Shown piece by piece: positions 47,528-55,933 of a stretch of DNA of 64,000 nt; the stretch's first letter is position 1; every line of letters starts with the position of its first letter. The translations under genes were made by a program, and so were the position numbers. The stretch lies in NCBI RefSeq assembly GCF_038624605.1, contig NZ_CP152020.1, forward strand, positions 2,535,312-2,599,311, written 5' to 3'. The notes beneath the pieces were generated by a model that was given only the letters and a program-made list of their open reading frames with translations, did no database searches and had not been told where the DNA came from. Source of the DNA: Psychrobacillus sp. FSL K6-4046. GTDB taxonomy: Bacteria > Bacillota > Bacilli > Bacillales_A > Planococcaceae.

Positions 47528-48286
47528 TTATTCCCCCTGTTCTTGATCCTTTATTGCGAGTATCGCTAGTCTAGCTGCTTGTTGCTCTGCTTCTTTTTTA
47601 GAACGTCCTATTCCGACGCCAAGTTCCGTTGTATTTAAAATAACACGCGAAACAAAGGTACGGTTATGTGCCGGACCCTTTTCTTCTACAATTTCATAGC
47701 TAAGTGCACCATTGTTTTTTTGTTGAATGACTTCTTGTAGTTGGCTTTTATAATCCATCACATGCGAAAAAGCACCGACTTCGATTTTAGGGAAGACAAT
47801 CTTTTCCAAAAAGGAAACGACTACCTCCAATCCTTGATCCAAATATAAAGCACCGATAAATGCTTCGAATACGTCCGCTAAAAGTGCCGGTCTTTCACGT
47901 CCGCCAGTTAACTCTTCTCCTTTTCCAAGGAGCACATACTTACCAAATCCTAATTCGTTTGCAAACACAACTAAAGAAGGCTCACAAACAATCGCTGCTC
48001 GAAGCTTTGTAAGCTGCCCCTCACTCATAACCTCGTATTGCTGGAATAAGTATTGAGAAACAGATAATTCTAATACGGCATCTCCTAGAAACTCTAAACG
48101 CTCATTATCGGTGAAAAATTTACGTCGATGCTCATTCACATAAGATGAATGGGTAAAGGCTTGATACAATAATGTTGGATTATTGAATTCGATTTCAAAA
48201 TGACTTTGAAATTTTTGAAACTGTTGTTTAACACTCTCTGGGAACCCTGTTTTTTTAGGGTGGTTGCTTTTTCTATTTACTTTCAT
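47528..48286 (-). CDS. rnc: Ribonuclease III
   Basis: RNase III cleaves double-stranded RNA, including rRNA precursors. The 252-residue protein has the catalytic signature [14 protein letters not shown] (about 61-74), a second acidic motif [14 protein letters not shown], and a C-terminal double-stranded RNA-binding domain ([11 protein letters not shown] ... [14 protein letters not shown]). It is preceded by the acpP terminator and a possible promoter. Confidence 0.97.
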   Translation of the reverse strand: MKVNRKSNHPKKTGFPESVKQQFQKFQSHFEIEFNNPTLLYQAFTHSSYVNEHRRKFFTDNERLEFLGDAVLELSVSQYLFQQYEVMSEGQLTKLRAAIVCEPSLVVFANELGFGKYVLLGKGEELTGGRERPALLADVFEAFIGALYLDQGLEVVVSFLEKIVFPKIEVGAFSHVMDYKSQLQEVIQQKNNGALSYEIVEEKGPAHNRTFVSRVILNTTELGVGIGRSKKEAEQQAARLAILAIKDQEQGE

Positions 48287-48323
48287 CCTGATCTGCCTTT
48301 CTTACTTAACATCTATCTGTTTA

Positions 48324-48352
48324 AGTTTACCTGTTTCTATAGCAATGTGCAA
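48324..48352 (-). promoter_or_regulatory. Possible rnc promoter overlapping the acpP terminator tail
   Basis: TTGCAC, 17 bases, TAAACT on the minus strand. The -35 begins inside the U-run of the acpP terminator. Both hexamers are only moderate matches, but rnc-smc-ftsY needs a promoter downstream of that terminator. Confidence 0.4.
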
Positions 48353-48403
48353 AAAGAAATAGAGACGCTTTTAATTATTCATACGAATAGTAAAAACGTC
48401 TCT
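48347..48403 (-). terminator. Rho-independent terminator after acpP
   Basis: AGAGACG and CGTCTCT form the base of a long stem (48361-48403), with inner TTTTA/TAAAA and ATTC/GAAT pairs, followed by AUUUCUUUUU. A second hairpin (12-bp TCACCTTTATAT stem, 48422-48456) lies just before it. Confidence 0.85.
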
Positions 48404-48421
48404 GTTGCTATTTAACTTAAT

Positions 48422-48456
48422 TCACCTTTATATAAAGACTATATATATAAAGGTGA
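48422..48456 (-). repeat. Inverted repeat between acpP and its terminator
   Basis: TCACCTTTATAT pairs with ATATAAAGGTGA around an 11-base loop. No clean U-run follows, so it may protect the acpP mRNA 3' end or assist termination. Confidence 0.6.
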
Positions 48457-48466
48457 CTATTTAATA

Positions 48467-48703
48467 TTAGCCTTGCTTGCTTTCAATATAGCTAACTGCG
48501 TTACCCACAGTAGAAATATTCTCCGCATCCTCATCCGAAATTTCCATATCGAACTCATCTTCAAGCTCCATAACTAACTCCACTACATCTAGTGAGTCAG
48601 CACCTAAATCATCACGGAAAGATGCTTCTAATTTTACTTCGCTCTCGTCTACACCTAGACGATCAACGATCACTTTAGTTACACGTTCTAAAACTGTTGA
48701 CAA
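48467..48703 (-). CDS. acpP: Acyl carrier protein
   Basis: AcpP carries acyl chains in fatty-acid synthesis. The phosphopantetheine serine lies in [15 protein letters not shown] placed the start at TTG ([10 protein letters not shown]), 8 bases after GGAGG, giving 78 residues with the same layout as B. subtilis AcpP (MADTLERVTK). A GTG three codons upstream directly abuts the ribosome binding site. It has a possible promoter of its own besides readthrough from fabG. Confidence 0.95.
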   Translation of the reverse strand: MSTVLERVTKVIVDRLGVDESEVKLEASFRDDLGADSLDVVELVMELEDEFDMEISDEDAENISTVGNAVSYIESKQG

Positions 48704-48724
48704 ATTTGTCACCTCCCCTCAATG

Positions 48725-48753
48725 ATTATACAAAAAACTTTTAGTCTATGAAA
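48725..48753 (-). promoter_or_regulatory. Possible acpP promoter
   Basis: A perfect TATAAT with TTTCAT 17 bases upstream on the minus strand, in the 113-base fabG-acpP gap. The -35 is poor. Extra acpP transcription would suit its high cellular abundance. Confidence 0.45.
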
Positions 48754-48816
48754 GGCTATTTCACATGAAATCTAAATACTTATATCAGATCGTGCTTATT
48801 AAGTTACAGATGGGCA

Positions 48817-49563
48817 TTACATATACATACCGCCATTAACATGAAGCGTTTGCCCAGTAATATAATTAGCATCCTCTGATGCCAAAAATGCTACTGCTTT
48901 TGCTATATCTTCAGGATTTCCAAACTTCGCTAAAGGAATTTGGCTCAACATTTGACTTTTAACTTCTTCAGGAAGAGCATCCGTCATATCAGTAGTTATA
49001 AACCCAGGCGCAACCGAGTTAACAGTTATATTACGACTCGCTAATTCTTTTGCAGAAGATTTCGTTAGACCAATGACACCAGCCTTAGCCGCAACATAAT
49101 TAGCCTGTCCAGCATTTCCAGAAACTCCAACAATAGAAGTTATATTAATAATACGACCATTTCGTTGTTTCATCATTTGTCTCGTAACAGCTTTTGTGCA
49201 GAGAAATACCCCTTTTAGGTTCGTATTCAATACATCGTCCCATTCCTGTTCCTTCATGCGCATAATTAGATTATCACGTGTGATACCAGCGTTGTTAACT
49301 AAAATATCAATAGATCCGAAGACTTCTAAAGTTTGCTTAACTAAACTTTGAACATCATCGGCTTGGTCAATATTAGCTTGAGCAGCAAAAGCAATTCCTC
49401 CGTGCGCTTTTATTTCTTCCACAACGGCTTCTGCTTTCTCTTTGCTGCCGCTATAATTGACTACTACCTTAGCACCCTCGTTTGCTAAGTAAATAGCTAT
49501 ATCCTTACCGATTCCACGAGAAGCACCTGTTACAATTGCAGATTTGCCTTCTAATTTACCCAT
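48817..49563 (-). CDS. fabG: 3-oxoacyl-[ACP] reductase FabG
   Basis: FabG performs the first NADPH-dependent reduction of the fatty-acid elongation cycle. The 248-residue short-chain dehydrogenase has TGASRGIG for cofactor binding, NNAGITRD, catalytic serine in NITSIVGV, and the YVAAK tyrosine-lysine pair. Its start overlaps the fabD stop by 8 bases. Confidence 0.97.
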   Translation of the reverse strand: MGKLEGKSAIVTGASRGIGKDIAIYLANEGAKVVVNYSGSKEKAEAVVEEIKAHGGIAFAAQANIDQADDVQSLVKQTLEVFGSIDILVNNAGITRDNLIMRMKEQEWDDVLNTNLKGVFLCTKAVTRQMMKQRNGRIINITSIVGVSGNAGQANYVAAKAGVIGLTKSSAKELASRNITVNSVAPGFITTDMTDALPEEVKSQMLSQIPLAKFGNPEDIAKAVAFLASEDANYITGQTLHVNGGMYM

Positions 49564-50506
49564 TGATAACCTCTCCTATTTCCGTAATGGCTTGCTGGAA
49601 GGAAGCCTCGTCATATACACAATAAGTCGTAACAGATCGATCTATTTTTTTGACTAAGCCACTCAGTACCTTACCTGGACCACATTCAATAAAGACATTG
49701 ACACCAAGATCAAGCATTTGTTGAATCGATTCTTCCCAACGAACGGGCGAATATAACTGTTCGACCAATAGGGACTTCACGTCCTCTGCATCCTCTACAG
49801 GAAGCGCCGTAACATTAGAAATTACAGGAGGTTTTGCAGTTGAAAGTTTAATAGAATTGATTGCCTCATCTAATTTATGTGCAGCAGGTCTCATTAATTC
49901 AGAATGGAAGGGACCACTAACAGTTAAAGGAATTGCTCTTTTAGCCCCTGCTTCTTTCGCTTGTTCAGAAGCTTTTTTGACTCCTTCTGCTGTACCAGAA
50001 ATAACAATTTGACCAGGACAATTAAGATTAGCAATTTGTACAATGTCACCAGCTTGCGTAACCTTTTGAGTTACCTCAGCTAAAGAAGTATCATCTAGTC
50101 CTAATATGGCTGCCATTGAGCCTTCTCCTGCCGGTACAGCTTCATTCATGAAAAGACCACGTCTATGAACTAATAATACCGCATCCTCAAAACTAATTGC
50201 CCCAGAGGCAACTAAAGCAGAATATTCTCCCAAGCTATGCCCAGCCGTATAATCTGGAGTAATTCCAGCCTCAATTAATAATCTTGCAATCATTGTACTG
50301 GTTGTAAGTAAAGCAGGCTGTGCATGGTAGGTTTTAGTTAACTCCTCAGCCGGTCCATTCAACATAATATCTGATAAGGAAAAACCTAATTTTTGATCTG
50401 CTGATTCATAAATCTTTTTACTTTCACTGTTGTTTTCAATTAGCTGTTGCCCCATCCCTACTGATTGAGACCCTTGTCCAGGAAATATAAAAGCAATTTT
50501 AGTCAT
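49556..50506 (-). CDS. fabD: Malonyl-CoA:ACP transacylase FabD
   Basis: FabD moves malonyl groups from CoA to ACP. The 316-residue enzyme has [14 protein letters not shown], the nucleophile serine in [10 protein letters not shown], and the catalytic histidine in GPFHSELM. The ATG giving MTKIAFIF follows AAAGGA by 8 bases; an earlier in-frame start would add 15 residues from within plsX. It overlaps plsX by 8 bases. Confidence 0.96.
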   Translation of the reverse strand: MTKIAFIFPGQGSQSVGMGQQLIENNSESKKIYESADQKLGFSLSDIMLNGPAEELTKTYHAQPALLTTSTMIARLLIEAGITPDYTAGHSLGEYSALVASGAISFEDAVLLVHRRGLFMNEAVPAGEGSMAAILGLDDTSLAEVTQKVTQAGDIVQIANLNCPGQIVISGTAEGVKKASEQAKEAGAKRAIPLTVSGPFHSELMRPAAHKLDEAINSIKLSTAKPPVISNVTALPVEDAEDVKSLLVEQLYSPVRWEESIQQMLDLGVNVFIECGPGKVLSGLVKKIDRSVTTYCVYDEASFQQAITEIGEVING

Positions 50507-51494
50507 CGGAAGATTCCTTTCGTAATGTAGTGTAAATAATCTCAGAAACATTATTTTCTACCATTGTCCGTGCTTGTCTTATCGCATGAAAAACCGCTCT
50601 GCTATTAGATGAACCATGTGCTTTAATAACTGGAGCCTTTAATCCAAATAGACCAGCTCCACCGTACTCAGAGTAATCCAATTTATTTTTAATACCTTTT
50701 AACTGTTCTTTTACTAGCAATGCTGATATTTTTGTTTTTGTCGATGTATTAAAAGCTTCTTTCAACAAAGTAAACATCGCCCCGGCCGTACCTTCAATCG
50801 TTTTTAATACCATATTACCTGTAAATCCATCTGTTACAACTACATCAGCTACGCCATTTAAAAGATCTCTAGATTCAACATTTCCAATAAAATTCACCGG
50901 TGTCTCTTTCAACAGTAAAAACGCGGCTTTTGTAAGCTCATTTCCTTTTTTGTCTTCGGTTCCTATATTCAGTAGGCCAACTCGAGGGTTTTGAATACCA
51001 CGAACTTTTTCTGCATATACACTTCCCATTACAGCAAATTGCTGTAGATGTTCCGGTTTGGCATCTGAATTTGCACCAAGGTCAAGCATTACAAACCCTT
51101 TCCCGTCTATTGTTGGGAGGGTGGGAGCAAGCGCTGGACGATCTACTTGATCTATCCTACCAACTACAAAAAGTCCCGCTGCCATTAGAGCCCCCGTGTT
51201 ACCCGCAGAAACACACGCATCTGCCTCGCCACTTTTCACCGATTCAGCCATTTTAACCATTGAGGAATTTTTCTTTCTACGAATAGCTCTAACAGGCTCA
51301 TCAGTTCCTTCAATCACTTCATCGGTATGAACTACGGTCAAGCGGTCATGCTTAGTTACAAGTGATTCTAACTTACTTTCATCACCATATAAGATAATAT
51401 TCAAATCGTCAAAAGCTTCTAGAGCCTCATAGGCTCCCTTTACTATTTCATGAGGGGCATTGTCTCCGCCCATTGCATCTATCGATATTTTCAT
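50499..51494 (-). CDS. plsX: Phosphate acyltransferase PlsX
   Basis: PlsX converts acyl-ACP to acyl-phosphate, the first step of phospholipid synthesis with PlsY. The 331-residue protein starts [20 protein letters not shown] and contains [12 protein letters not shown] and [15 protein letters not shown]. It is the second gene of the FapR-controlled operon, 14 bases after fapR. Confidence 0.97.
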   Translation of the reverse strand: MKISIDAMGGDNAPHEIVKGAYEALEAFDDLNIILYGDESKLESLVTKHDRLTVVHTDEVIEGTDEPVRAIRRKKNSSMVKMAESVKSGEADACVSAGNTGALMAAGLFVVGRIDQVDRPALAPTLPTIDGKGFVMLDLGANSDAKPEHLQQFAVMGSVYAEKVRGIQNPRVGLLNIGTEDKKGNELTKAAFLLLKETPVNFIGNVESRDLLNGVADVVVTDGFTGNMVLKTIEGTAGAMFTLLKEAFNTSTKTKISALLVKEQLKGIKNKLDYSEYGGAGLFGLKAPVIKAHGSSNSRAVFHAIRQARTMVENNVSEIIYTTLRKESSDD

Positions 51495-51508
51495 TTTTAC
51501 ACACCTTT

Positions 51509-52075
51509 TTACTTCATAGTTTCTCTATACATATTAAATTCTCCAACAAAAACAGTTTCATTTTCTACCTTACTTGTCACTTGAATAACTGTATTTTTCT
51601 TTTCAGTGTCATTAGATAGGACAACTGCTTTTGCAATAACACGATCACCGACTTTTACAGGCTTCACAAATGTAATATTAGATTTTCTAGTTAAGGCCAG
51701 TTCATCATTAATAACAGCTACAGCCAATGAGTTTGCTTGTGCAAAAAGATGATGTCCCCGTGCAATACCATTCCTTGCAAACACATGGTCCTGCTTAATA
51801 TCTAGTAGTGATATTGCCTGTTTGTCTAAATCTATATCTATAATTTCTCCAATAACCTCATCAATTGGGAGAGATTTTACCTCTTCTTCAAAATTATGAG
51901 CTGCAACTGATTTAATCCTCTCACGCAATTCTGGGATGGATAACTCCATTCGATCTAATCGTATGGTTTGCACGCTTACATGAAAAGTTGCCGCCAGGTT
52001 TTCATCTGTTATAAAAGGGTTTTTATCTAGCGTTTCTAGTAAAAGCCTTTGTCTTTCTTTTTTCGTATATTTCAA
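51509..52075 (-). CDS. fapR: Malonyl-CoA-responsive transcription factor FapR
   Basis: FapR represses fatty-acid and phospholipid genes until malonyl-CoA binds its hot-dog domain. An N-terminal DeoR-like HTH ([21 protein letters not shown]) is followed by the effector domain ([17 protein letters not shown]). I chose TTG (following GGTGGTGA by 5 bases), giving 188 residues, equal to B. subtilis FapR. The upstream ATG overlaps no ribosome binding site and sits next to the operator. Confidence 0.95.
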   Translation of the reverse strand: MKYTKKERQRLLLETLDKNPFITDENLAATFHVSVQTIRLDRMELSIPELRERIKSVAAHNFEEEVKSLPIDEVIGEIIDIDLDKQAISLLDIKQDHVFARNGIARGHHLFAQANSLAVAVINDELALTRKSNITFVKPVKVGDRVIAKAVVLSNDTEKKNTVIQVTSKVENETVFVGEFNMYRETMK

Positions 52076-52091
52076 GCTATTCACCACCATT

Positions 52092-52108
52092 TTAGCACTT
52101 GGTACTAA
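52092..52108. promoter_or_regulatory. FapR operator
   Basis: The minus strand reads TTAGTACCAAGTGCTAA, a near-perfect palindrome matching the known FapR box pattern TTAGTACCTRRTACTAA. It lies just downstream of the -10 element, about where transcription should begin, so FapR binding would block its own operon. Confidence 0.88.
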
Positions 52109-52112
52109 TATC

Positions 52113-52141
52113 AGTATATAAACAATAAAAAAAGAATGCAA
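52113..52141 (-). promoter_or_regulatory. Promoter of the fapR-plsX-fabD-fabG-acpP operon
   Basis: TTGCAT, 17 bases, TATACT on the minus strand. The FapR operator starts 4 bases downstream. The -35 hexamer lies in the right arm of the recG terminator. Confidence 0.7.
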
Positions 52142-52171
52142 GAAATGATTTAGTTCATCCTTGCATTCTTT
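52132..52171 (-). terminator. Rho-independent terminator after recG
   Basis: AAGAATGCAAG and CTTGCATTCTT form an 11-bp stem around a 17-base loop, followed by a U-run, directly after the recG stop. Confidence 0.85.
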
Positions 52172-54241
52172 TTAATCAATTCTTTCCCCATCTAGTGCTT
52201 TAGAGTCAACCAAGGCATTCCGTAGACCTTCCATTTCATCGGAATTCCAAAAGTGCTCAGATTCCAATAAACGCTCGGCATCTATTTTCGCTGTATTTAA
52301 TGCACGATAATCATGAACTAAATCTGCTATTTTAAACTCAGGCAATCCACTTTGTTTTTTCCCAAAGAAGTCACCAGGTCCTCGTAGCTCCAAATCTTTT
52401 TCTGCCAAGACAAAACCATCATTCGTCTCTGTCATGGACATCATTCGTTCCTTCCCTTCTTCTGTCTTAGGATCAGCAAGAAGGATACAGTACGATTGGT
52501 GTTCTCCGCGCCCAACCCTACCACGTAGTTGGTGTAGCTGTGCTAATCCAAAGCGCTCTGCATCAAATATAATCATAAAGGATGCATTAGGAACGTTTAC
52601 TCCGACCTCAACTACCGTTGTCGAGACTAATACTTGAATATGCCCCTCGGTAAAATTCCTCATCACTTCATCTTTTTCGTCCGGATGCAGCCGTCCGTGC
52701 ATCAAGCCAACCGAATAATCTTTTCCGAGCTCATAAGACATCATATTATAAACATCTACCGCATTTTGGACGTCTAGTTTCTCAGACTCCTCAATTAGAG
52801 GGCAAATGATATAGGCTTGTCTGCCATTAGCCAACTCTTTTTTAAGACGACCTATAAGTTTAGGAAGCTGATCTTCCTTCATCCAGTGAGTATCAATGGA
52901 TTTTCTTCCTGCCGGCATCTGATCAATAACGGAGACATCCATTTCCCCAAACGCCGTTATGGCTAAGGTCCGCGGAATAGGTGTCGCTGTCATAAAAAGT
53001 ACATCTGGATTTTCTCCTTTTTCTTTTAAAACTCTTCTTTGAGCCACACCAAAACGATGTTGTTCGTCCGTAATAACTAAACCAAGATTTTTAAATGAAA
53101 CATCAGGTTGAATCAACGCATGTGTACCTATTAGTAAATCAATATTACCTGCAGCTAAATTTTCTAGTACCATTCTTCTTGCCTTTTGCCTAGTAGAGCC
53201 AGTTAATAGCGCTATTCTTACACCAATGGGTGAGAGCCACTCATCTAATGAAGCTGCATGTTGCTCCGCCAAAATTTCCGTCGGAGCCATCAAAGCACCT
53301 TGATAGCCTGCCGTTATGACAGCATACAAACAGATTGCAGCAACTACAGTTTTCCCTGAGCCTACATCCCCTTGTAAAAGTCTGTTCATTCGATTAGGTG
53401 CTTTCAAGTCACGACAAATTTCATTAACTACTCTCTTTTGAGCATCAGTCAACTCATAAGGTAAGGATTCAATTAGTTTTTTTACTCGCTCATTATCAAA
53501 GGAAACGCCATTTCCAACATTTTGTTCTTTTCGCACCTTTTTAATGGCCTGCATCTTCAACTGAAAGTTAAGTAGTTCCTCGTAAACAAACCGTCTTCTT
53601 GCATTTTTGGAATGTTCAGCATCCTGTGGGAAGTGAATTCCCTCGAGAGCCTCCACCATTTCAGGCAATTTATACATCGATCGGATAGACTCCGGCAAAG
53701 GATCCGTGATATCCCCTTTTAACTCATCTAACGCCTGTCGCATAAATCTCCTAAAAACTTTCTGGCTTATGGAGCCTTTCAACGAATAGACAGGTTCAAA
53801 ATCCTGTTGGTCTGTCTTTGGTCCTACTGAGAACGTCGACACATTAATAACTTGTCGTCCTCTATCCCATTTACCAGTAACAGTAATTACAGAACCTGGA
53901 GTTATTTTTGATTTTAAATAAGCTTGATTGAAAAATACAGCCTTGATCAGATGCTGGCCTGCCAACAATCGAACCTGCAACCTCGATTTATTTTTCCCTA
54001 AAAAAAGAAGAGAAGGTTCACTTTCGACCCTTCCTTCCACAGTTACTCTCTCATTATGGGCGCTCTCTGCAAGGTTTTTTAACCGAAAATCCTCATGCCT
54101 ATAAGGAAAGGTCATTACTAAATCATCTAGTGTAACTATCCCTAGCTCCTCTAAGGCTTTAGCAGTTCCTGCCCCTACACCTTTTAGAGAGATAACTAAA
54201 TCGCTCCCCTTATTTCCCACTGCCGACCACAGCCCCACCAA
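52172..54241 (-). CDS. recG: ATP-dependent DNA helicase RecG
   Basis: RecG remodels stalled forks and Holliday junctions. An N-terminal wedge/OB domain (ITVTGKWDRGRQV) precedes a helicase core with Walker A GDVGSGKTVVA, the DEQH box, and the C-terminal helicase motif QLRGRVGRGEHQSY and TRG-like tail. The start is uncertain: only TTG and GTG codons (TTG at the listed end, GTG one codon later, GTG near 54220) are available upstream of the conserved region, and the best ribosome binding site (AAGGGGAG) is followed by no standard start. It overlaps sdaAA. Confidence 0.93.
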   Translation of the reverse strand: MVGLWSAVGNKGSDLVISLKGVGAGTAKALEELGIVTLDDLVMTFPYRHEDFRLKNLAESAHNERVTVEGRVESEPSLLFLGKNKSRLQVRLLAGQHLIKAVFFNQAYLKSKITPGSVITVTGKWDRGRQVINVSTFSVGPKTDQQDFEPVYSLKGSISQKVFRRFMRQALDELKGDITDPLPESIRSMYKLPEMVEALEGIHFPQDAEHSKNARRRFVYEELLNFQLKMQAIKKVRKEQNVGNGVSFDNERVKKLIESLPYELTDAQKRVVNEICRDLKAPNRMNRLLQGDVGSGKTVVAAICLYAVITAGYQGALMAPTEILAEQHAASLDEWLSPIGVRIALLTGSTRQKARRMVLENLAAGNIDLLIGTHALIQPDVSFKNLGLVITDEQHRFGVAQRRVLKEKGENPDVLFMTATPIPRTLAITAFGEMDVSVIDQMPAGRKSIDTHWMKEDQLPKLIGRLKKELANGRQAYIICPLIEESEKLDVQNAVDVYNMMSYELGKDYSVGLMHGRLHPDEKDEVMRNFTEGHIQVLVSTTVVEVGVNVPNASFMIIFDAERFGLAQLHQLRGRVGRGEHQSYCILLADPKTEEGKERMMSMTETNDGFVLAEKDLELRGPGDFFGKKQSGLPEFKIADLVHDYRALNTAKIDAERLLESEHFWNSDEMEGLRNALVDSKALDGERID

Positions 54242-55109
54242 AGATTTTAGCTTCTAACCATTTTCCTGTAGGTGTAGCTGCTAAGCCTCCTTGAGCAGTT
54301 TCTTTTAATGCTGTTGGCATCGTTTGACCAATTTTATACATAGCATCTATTACTTCATCACAAGGAATACGACTTGTTACTCCCGCAAGTGCCATATCTG
54401 CTGCCACTAAGGAATTAGAGGCTCCCATCGCATTTCTTTTCACACATGGTACTTCTACTAGCCCTGCAACTGGATCGCATACTAATCCAAGCATATTTTT
54501 TAAAGTTATAGCAAATGCCTCAGAGCTTTGGGCAGGAGTCCCTCCAGCCATCTCTACTATCGCCGCGGCAGCCATACCAGCCGCTGATCCAACTTCTGCC
54601 TGGCAGCCTCCTGCAGCGCCAGATATAGAAGCGTTGTTCGCTACAACAAATCCAAATGCCCCTGCTGTAAATAAATATCTGATCATTTGCTCACGAGTCG
54701 GGTTCAGCTTGTTTTTTACCGCAAATAGAGTTCCTGGGACTACTCCTGCCGAGCCCGCTGTAGGTGTAGCACAAATAGTTCCCATCGCCGCATTTACTTC
54801 ATTCGTAGCTACAGCTTTACTTACAGCATCAAGCATCAGTTCTCCAGAAAGAGAATTTCCTTTTTTCATATAAGCTTGCAAAAGAACAGCGTCCCCACCA
54901 GTTAATCCAGAAGTGGAACGAACTCCCTTTAGTCCCTTTTCTACTGCTTCTTCCATAACTGTCAGATTACGATCCATTTGTGACATGATTTCTTCACGAG
55001 TGCGTTCTGTAATAAGAATTTCTTGTTCTATCATAATCTCAGATATAAGCTTATTTTCTTTTTCAGCTTTTTCTACTAATTCTCGCACATTGCGAAATAA
55101 GACTTCCAT
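54210..55109 (-). CDS. sdaAA: L-serine dehydratase, alpha subunit
   Basis: This is the catalytic iron-sulfur subunit of the two-part L-serine deaminase (serine to pyruvate and ammonia). Cysteines for the cluster lie in ICATPTAGSAG, GGCQAEVGSAAGM and LVCDPVAGLVEVPC. Two tandem ATGs follow AAGGAGG; the second, 6 bases away, is favored and gives MEVLFRNVREL. It follows sdaAB by 11 bases. Confidence 0.96.
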   Translation of the reverse strand: MEVLFRNVRELVEKAEKENKLISEIMIEQEILITERTREEIMSQMDRNLTVMEEAVEKGLKGVRSTSGLTGGDAVLLQAYMKKGNSLSGELMLDAVSKAVATNEVNAAMGTICATPTAGSAGVVPGTLFAVKNKLNPTREQMIRYLFTAGAFGFVVANNASISGAAGGCQAEVGSAAGMAAAAIVEMAGGTPAQSSEAFAITLKNMLGLVCDPVAGLVEVPCVKRNAMGASNSLVAADMALAGVTSRIPCDEVIDAMYKIGQTMPTALKETAQGGLAATPTGKWLEAKIFGGAVVGSGK

Positions 55110-55120
55110 CATAACCCTCC

Positions 55121-55783
55121 TTAATCTACAATTCTCGTAACCTTCGTTATGTTAGGTAGAGTTGTAATTTCATCTAAAATATCTTTACTCACATTTTGAT
55201 CCACTTCAATTACCATCAATGCCATATTTCCTTTCTCTTTTCGAGAAACCTCCATATGACCGATATTAATATTGTGCTTAGCTAAACAATTGGCAACGCT
55301 TGCAATACATCCCGAACGGTCATTGTGAACAACTAATATCGCAGCCAAGTTGCCTGACAATCTTAACGGAAAACCATTTAGCTCTGTTATTTCTGTTTTC
55401 CCGCCACCAATAGAAATACCAACCACCGACATTTCACGTTCGTCGTCTCCTAATACAATTCTAGCTGTATTTGGATGCTCAGTATGTCCTGTCTCAGGTA
55501 TAAACTCATAGGATAGACCGACCTTTTCTGCTTCACTAAACGACGTTTTAATACGCTCATCAAAGGTATCATAGTCCAATAAGCCACCGATGATCGCCAC
55601 ATCTGTACCATGGCCTTTATATGTTTCGGCAAAAGAGCCATAAAGATGGATTTTTGCCCAAGTAGGTTGCTTTCCAAATAAATCTCTTGCTACCCTTCCT
55701 ATTCGAGCTGCTCCAGCAGTATGGGAAGAGGACGGTCCAATCATAACGGGTCCAATAATGTCAAAAACAGACTTAAATTTCAT
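55121..55783 (-). CDS. sdaAB: L-serine dehydratase, beta subunit
   Basis: This is the regulatory subunit of the bipartite L-serine deaminase. The 220-residue protein has the N-terminal domain signature FDIIGPVMIGPSSSHTAGA and a C-terminal ACT domain (LVVHNDRSGCIASVAN-type sequence, about 148-215), likely for serine sensing. It heads sdaAB-sdaAA-recG with its own promoter. Confidence 0.96.
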   Translation of the reverse strand: MKFKSVFDIIGPVMIGPSSSHTAGAARIGRVARDLFGKQPTWAKIHLYGSFAETYKGHGTDVAIIGGLLDYDTFDERIKTSFSEAEKVGLSYEFIPETGHTEHPNTARIVLGDDEREMSVVGISIGGGKTEITELNGFPLRLSGNLAAILVVHNDRSGCIASVANCLAKHNINIGHMEVSRKEKGNMALMVIEVDQNVSKDILDEITTLPNITKVTRIVD

Positions 55784-55815
55784 TTGACAGACCTCACTTT
55801 CATGTTGATATTTCT

Positions 55816-55844
55816 ATTTTACACTTTTAGGGAACTTTAAACAA
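55816..55844 (-). promoter_or_regulatory. sdaAB promoter
   Basis: TTGTTT, 17 bases, TAAAAT on the minus strand, about 32 bases before the sdaAB start and after the fakA terminator. Confidence 0.5.
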
Positions 55845-55889
55845 AAGTATTGTACGAAAGGATTACAAAGAACTCTGAAATTTCTTGCT

Positions 55890-55918
55890 AAAAAAAAAGC
55901 GTGGGATTTCTCCCACGC
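55890..55918 (-). terminator. Rho-independent terminator after fakA
   Basis: An 8-bp GC-rich stem (GCGTGGGA with TCCCACGC) capped by a GAAA tetraloop and followed by nine U residues. Confidence 0.95.
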
Positions 55919-55933
55919 GGAGTATTACTAGTT

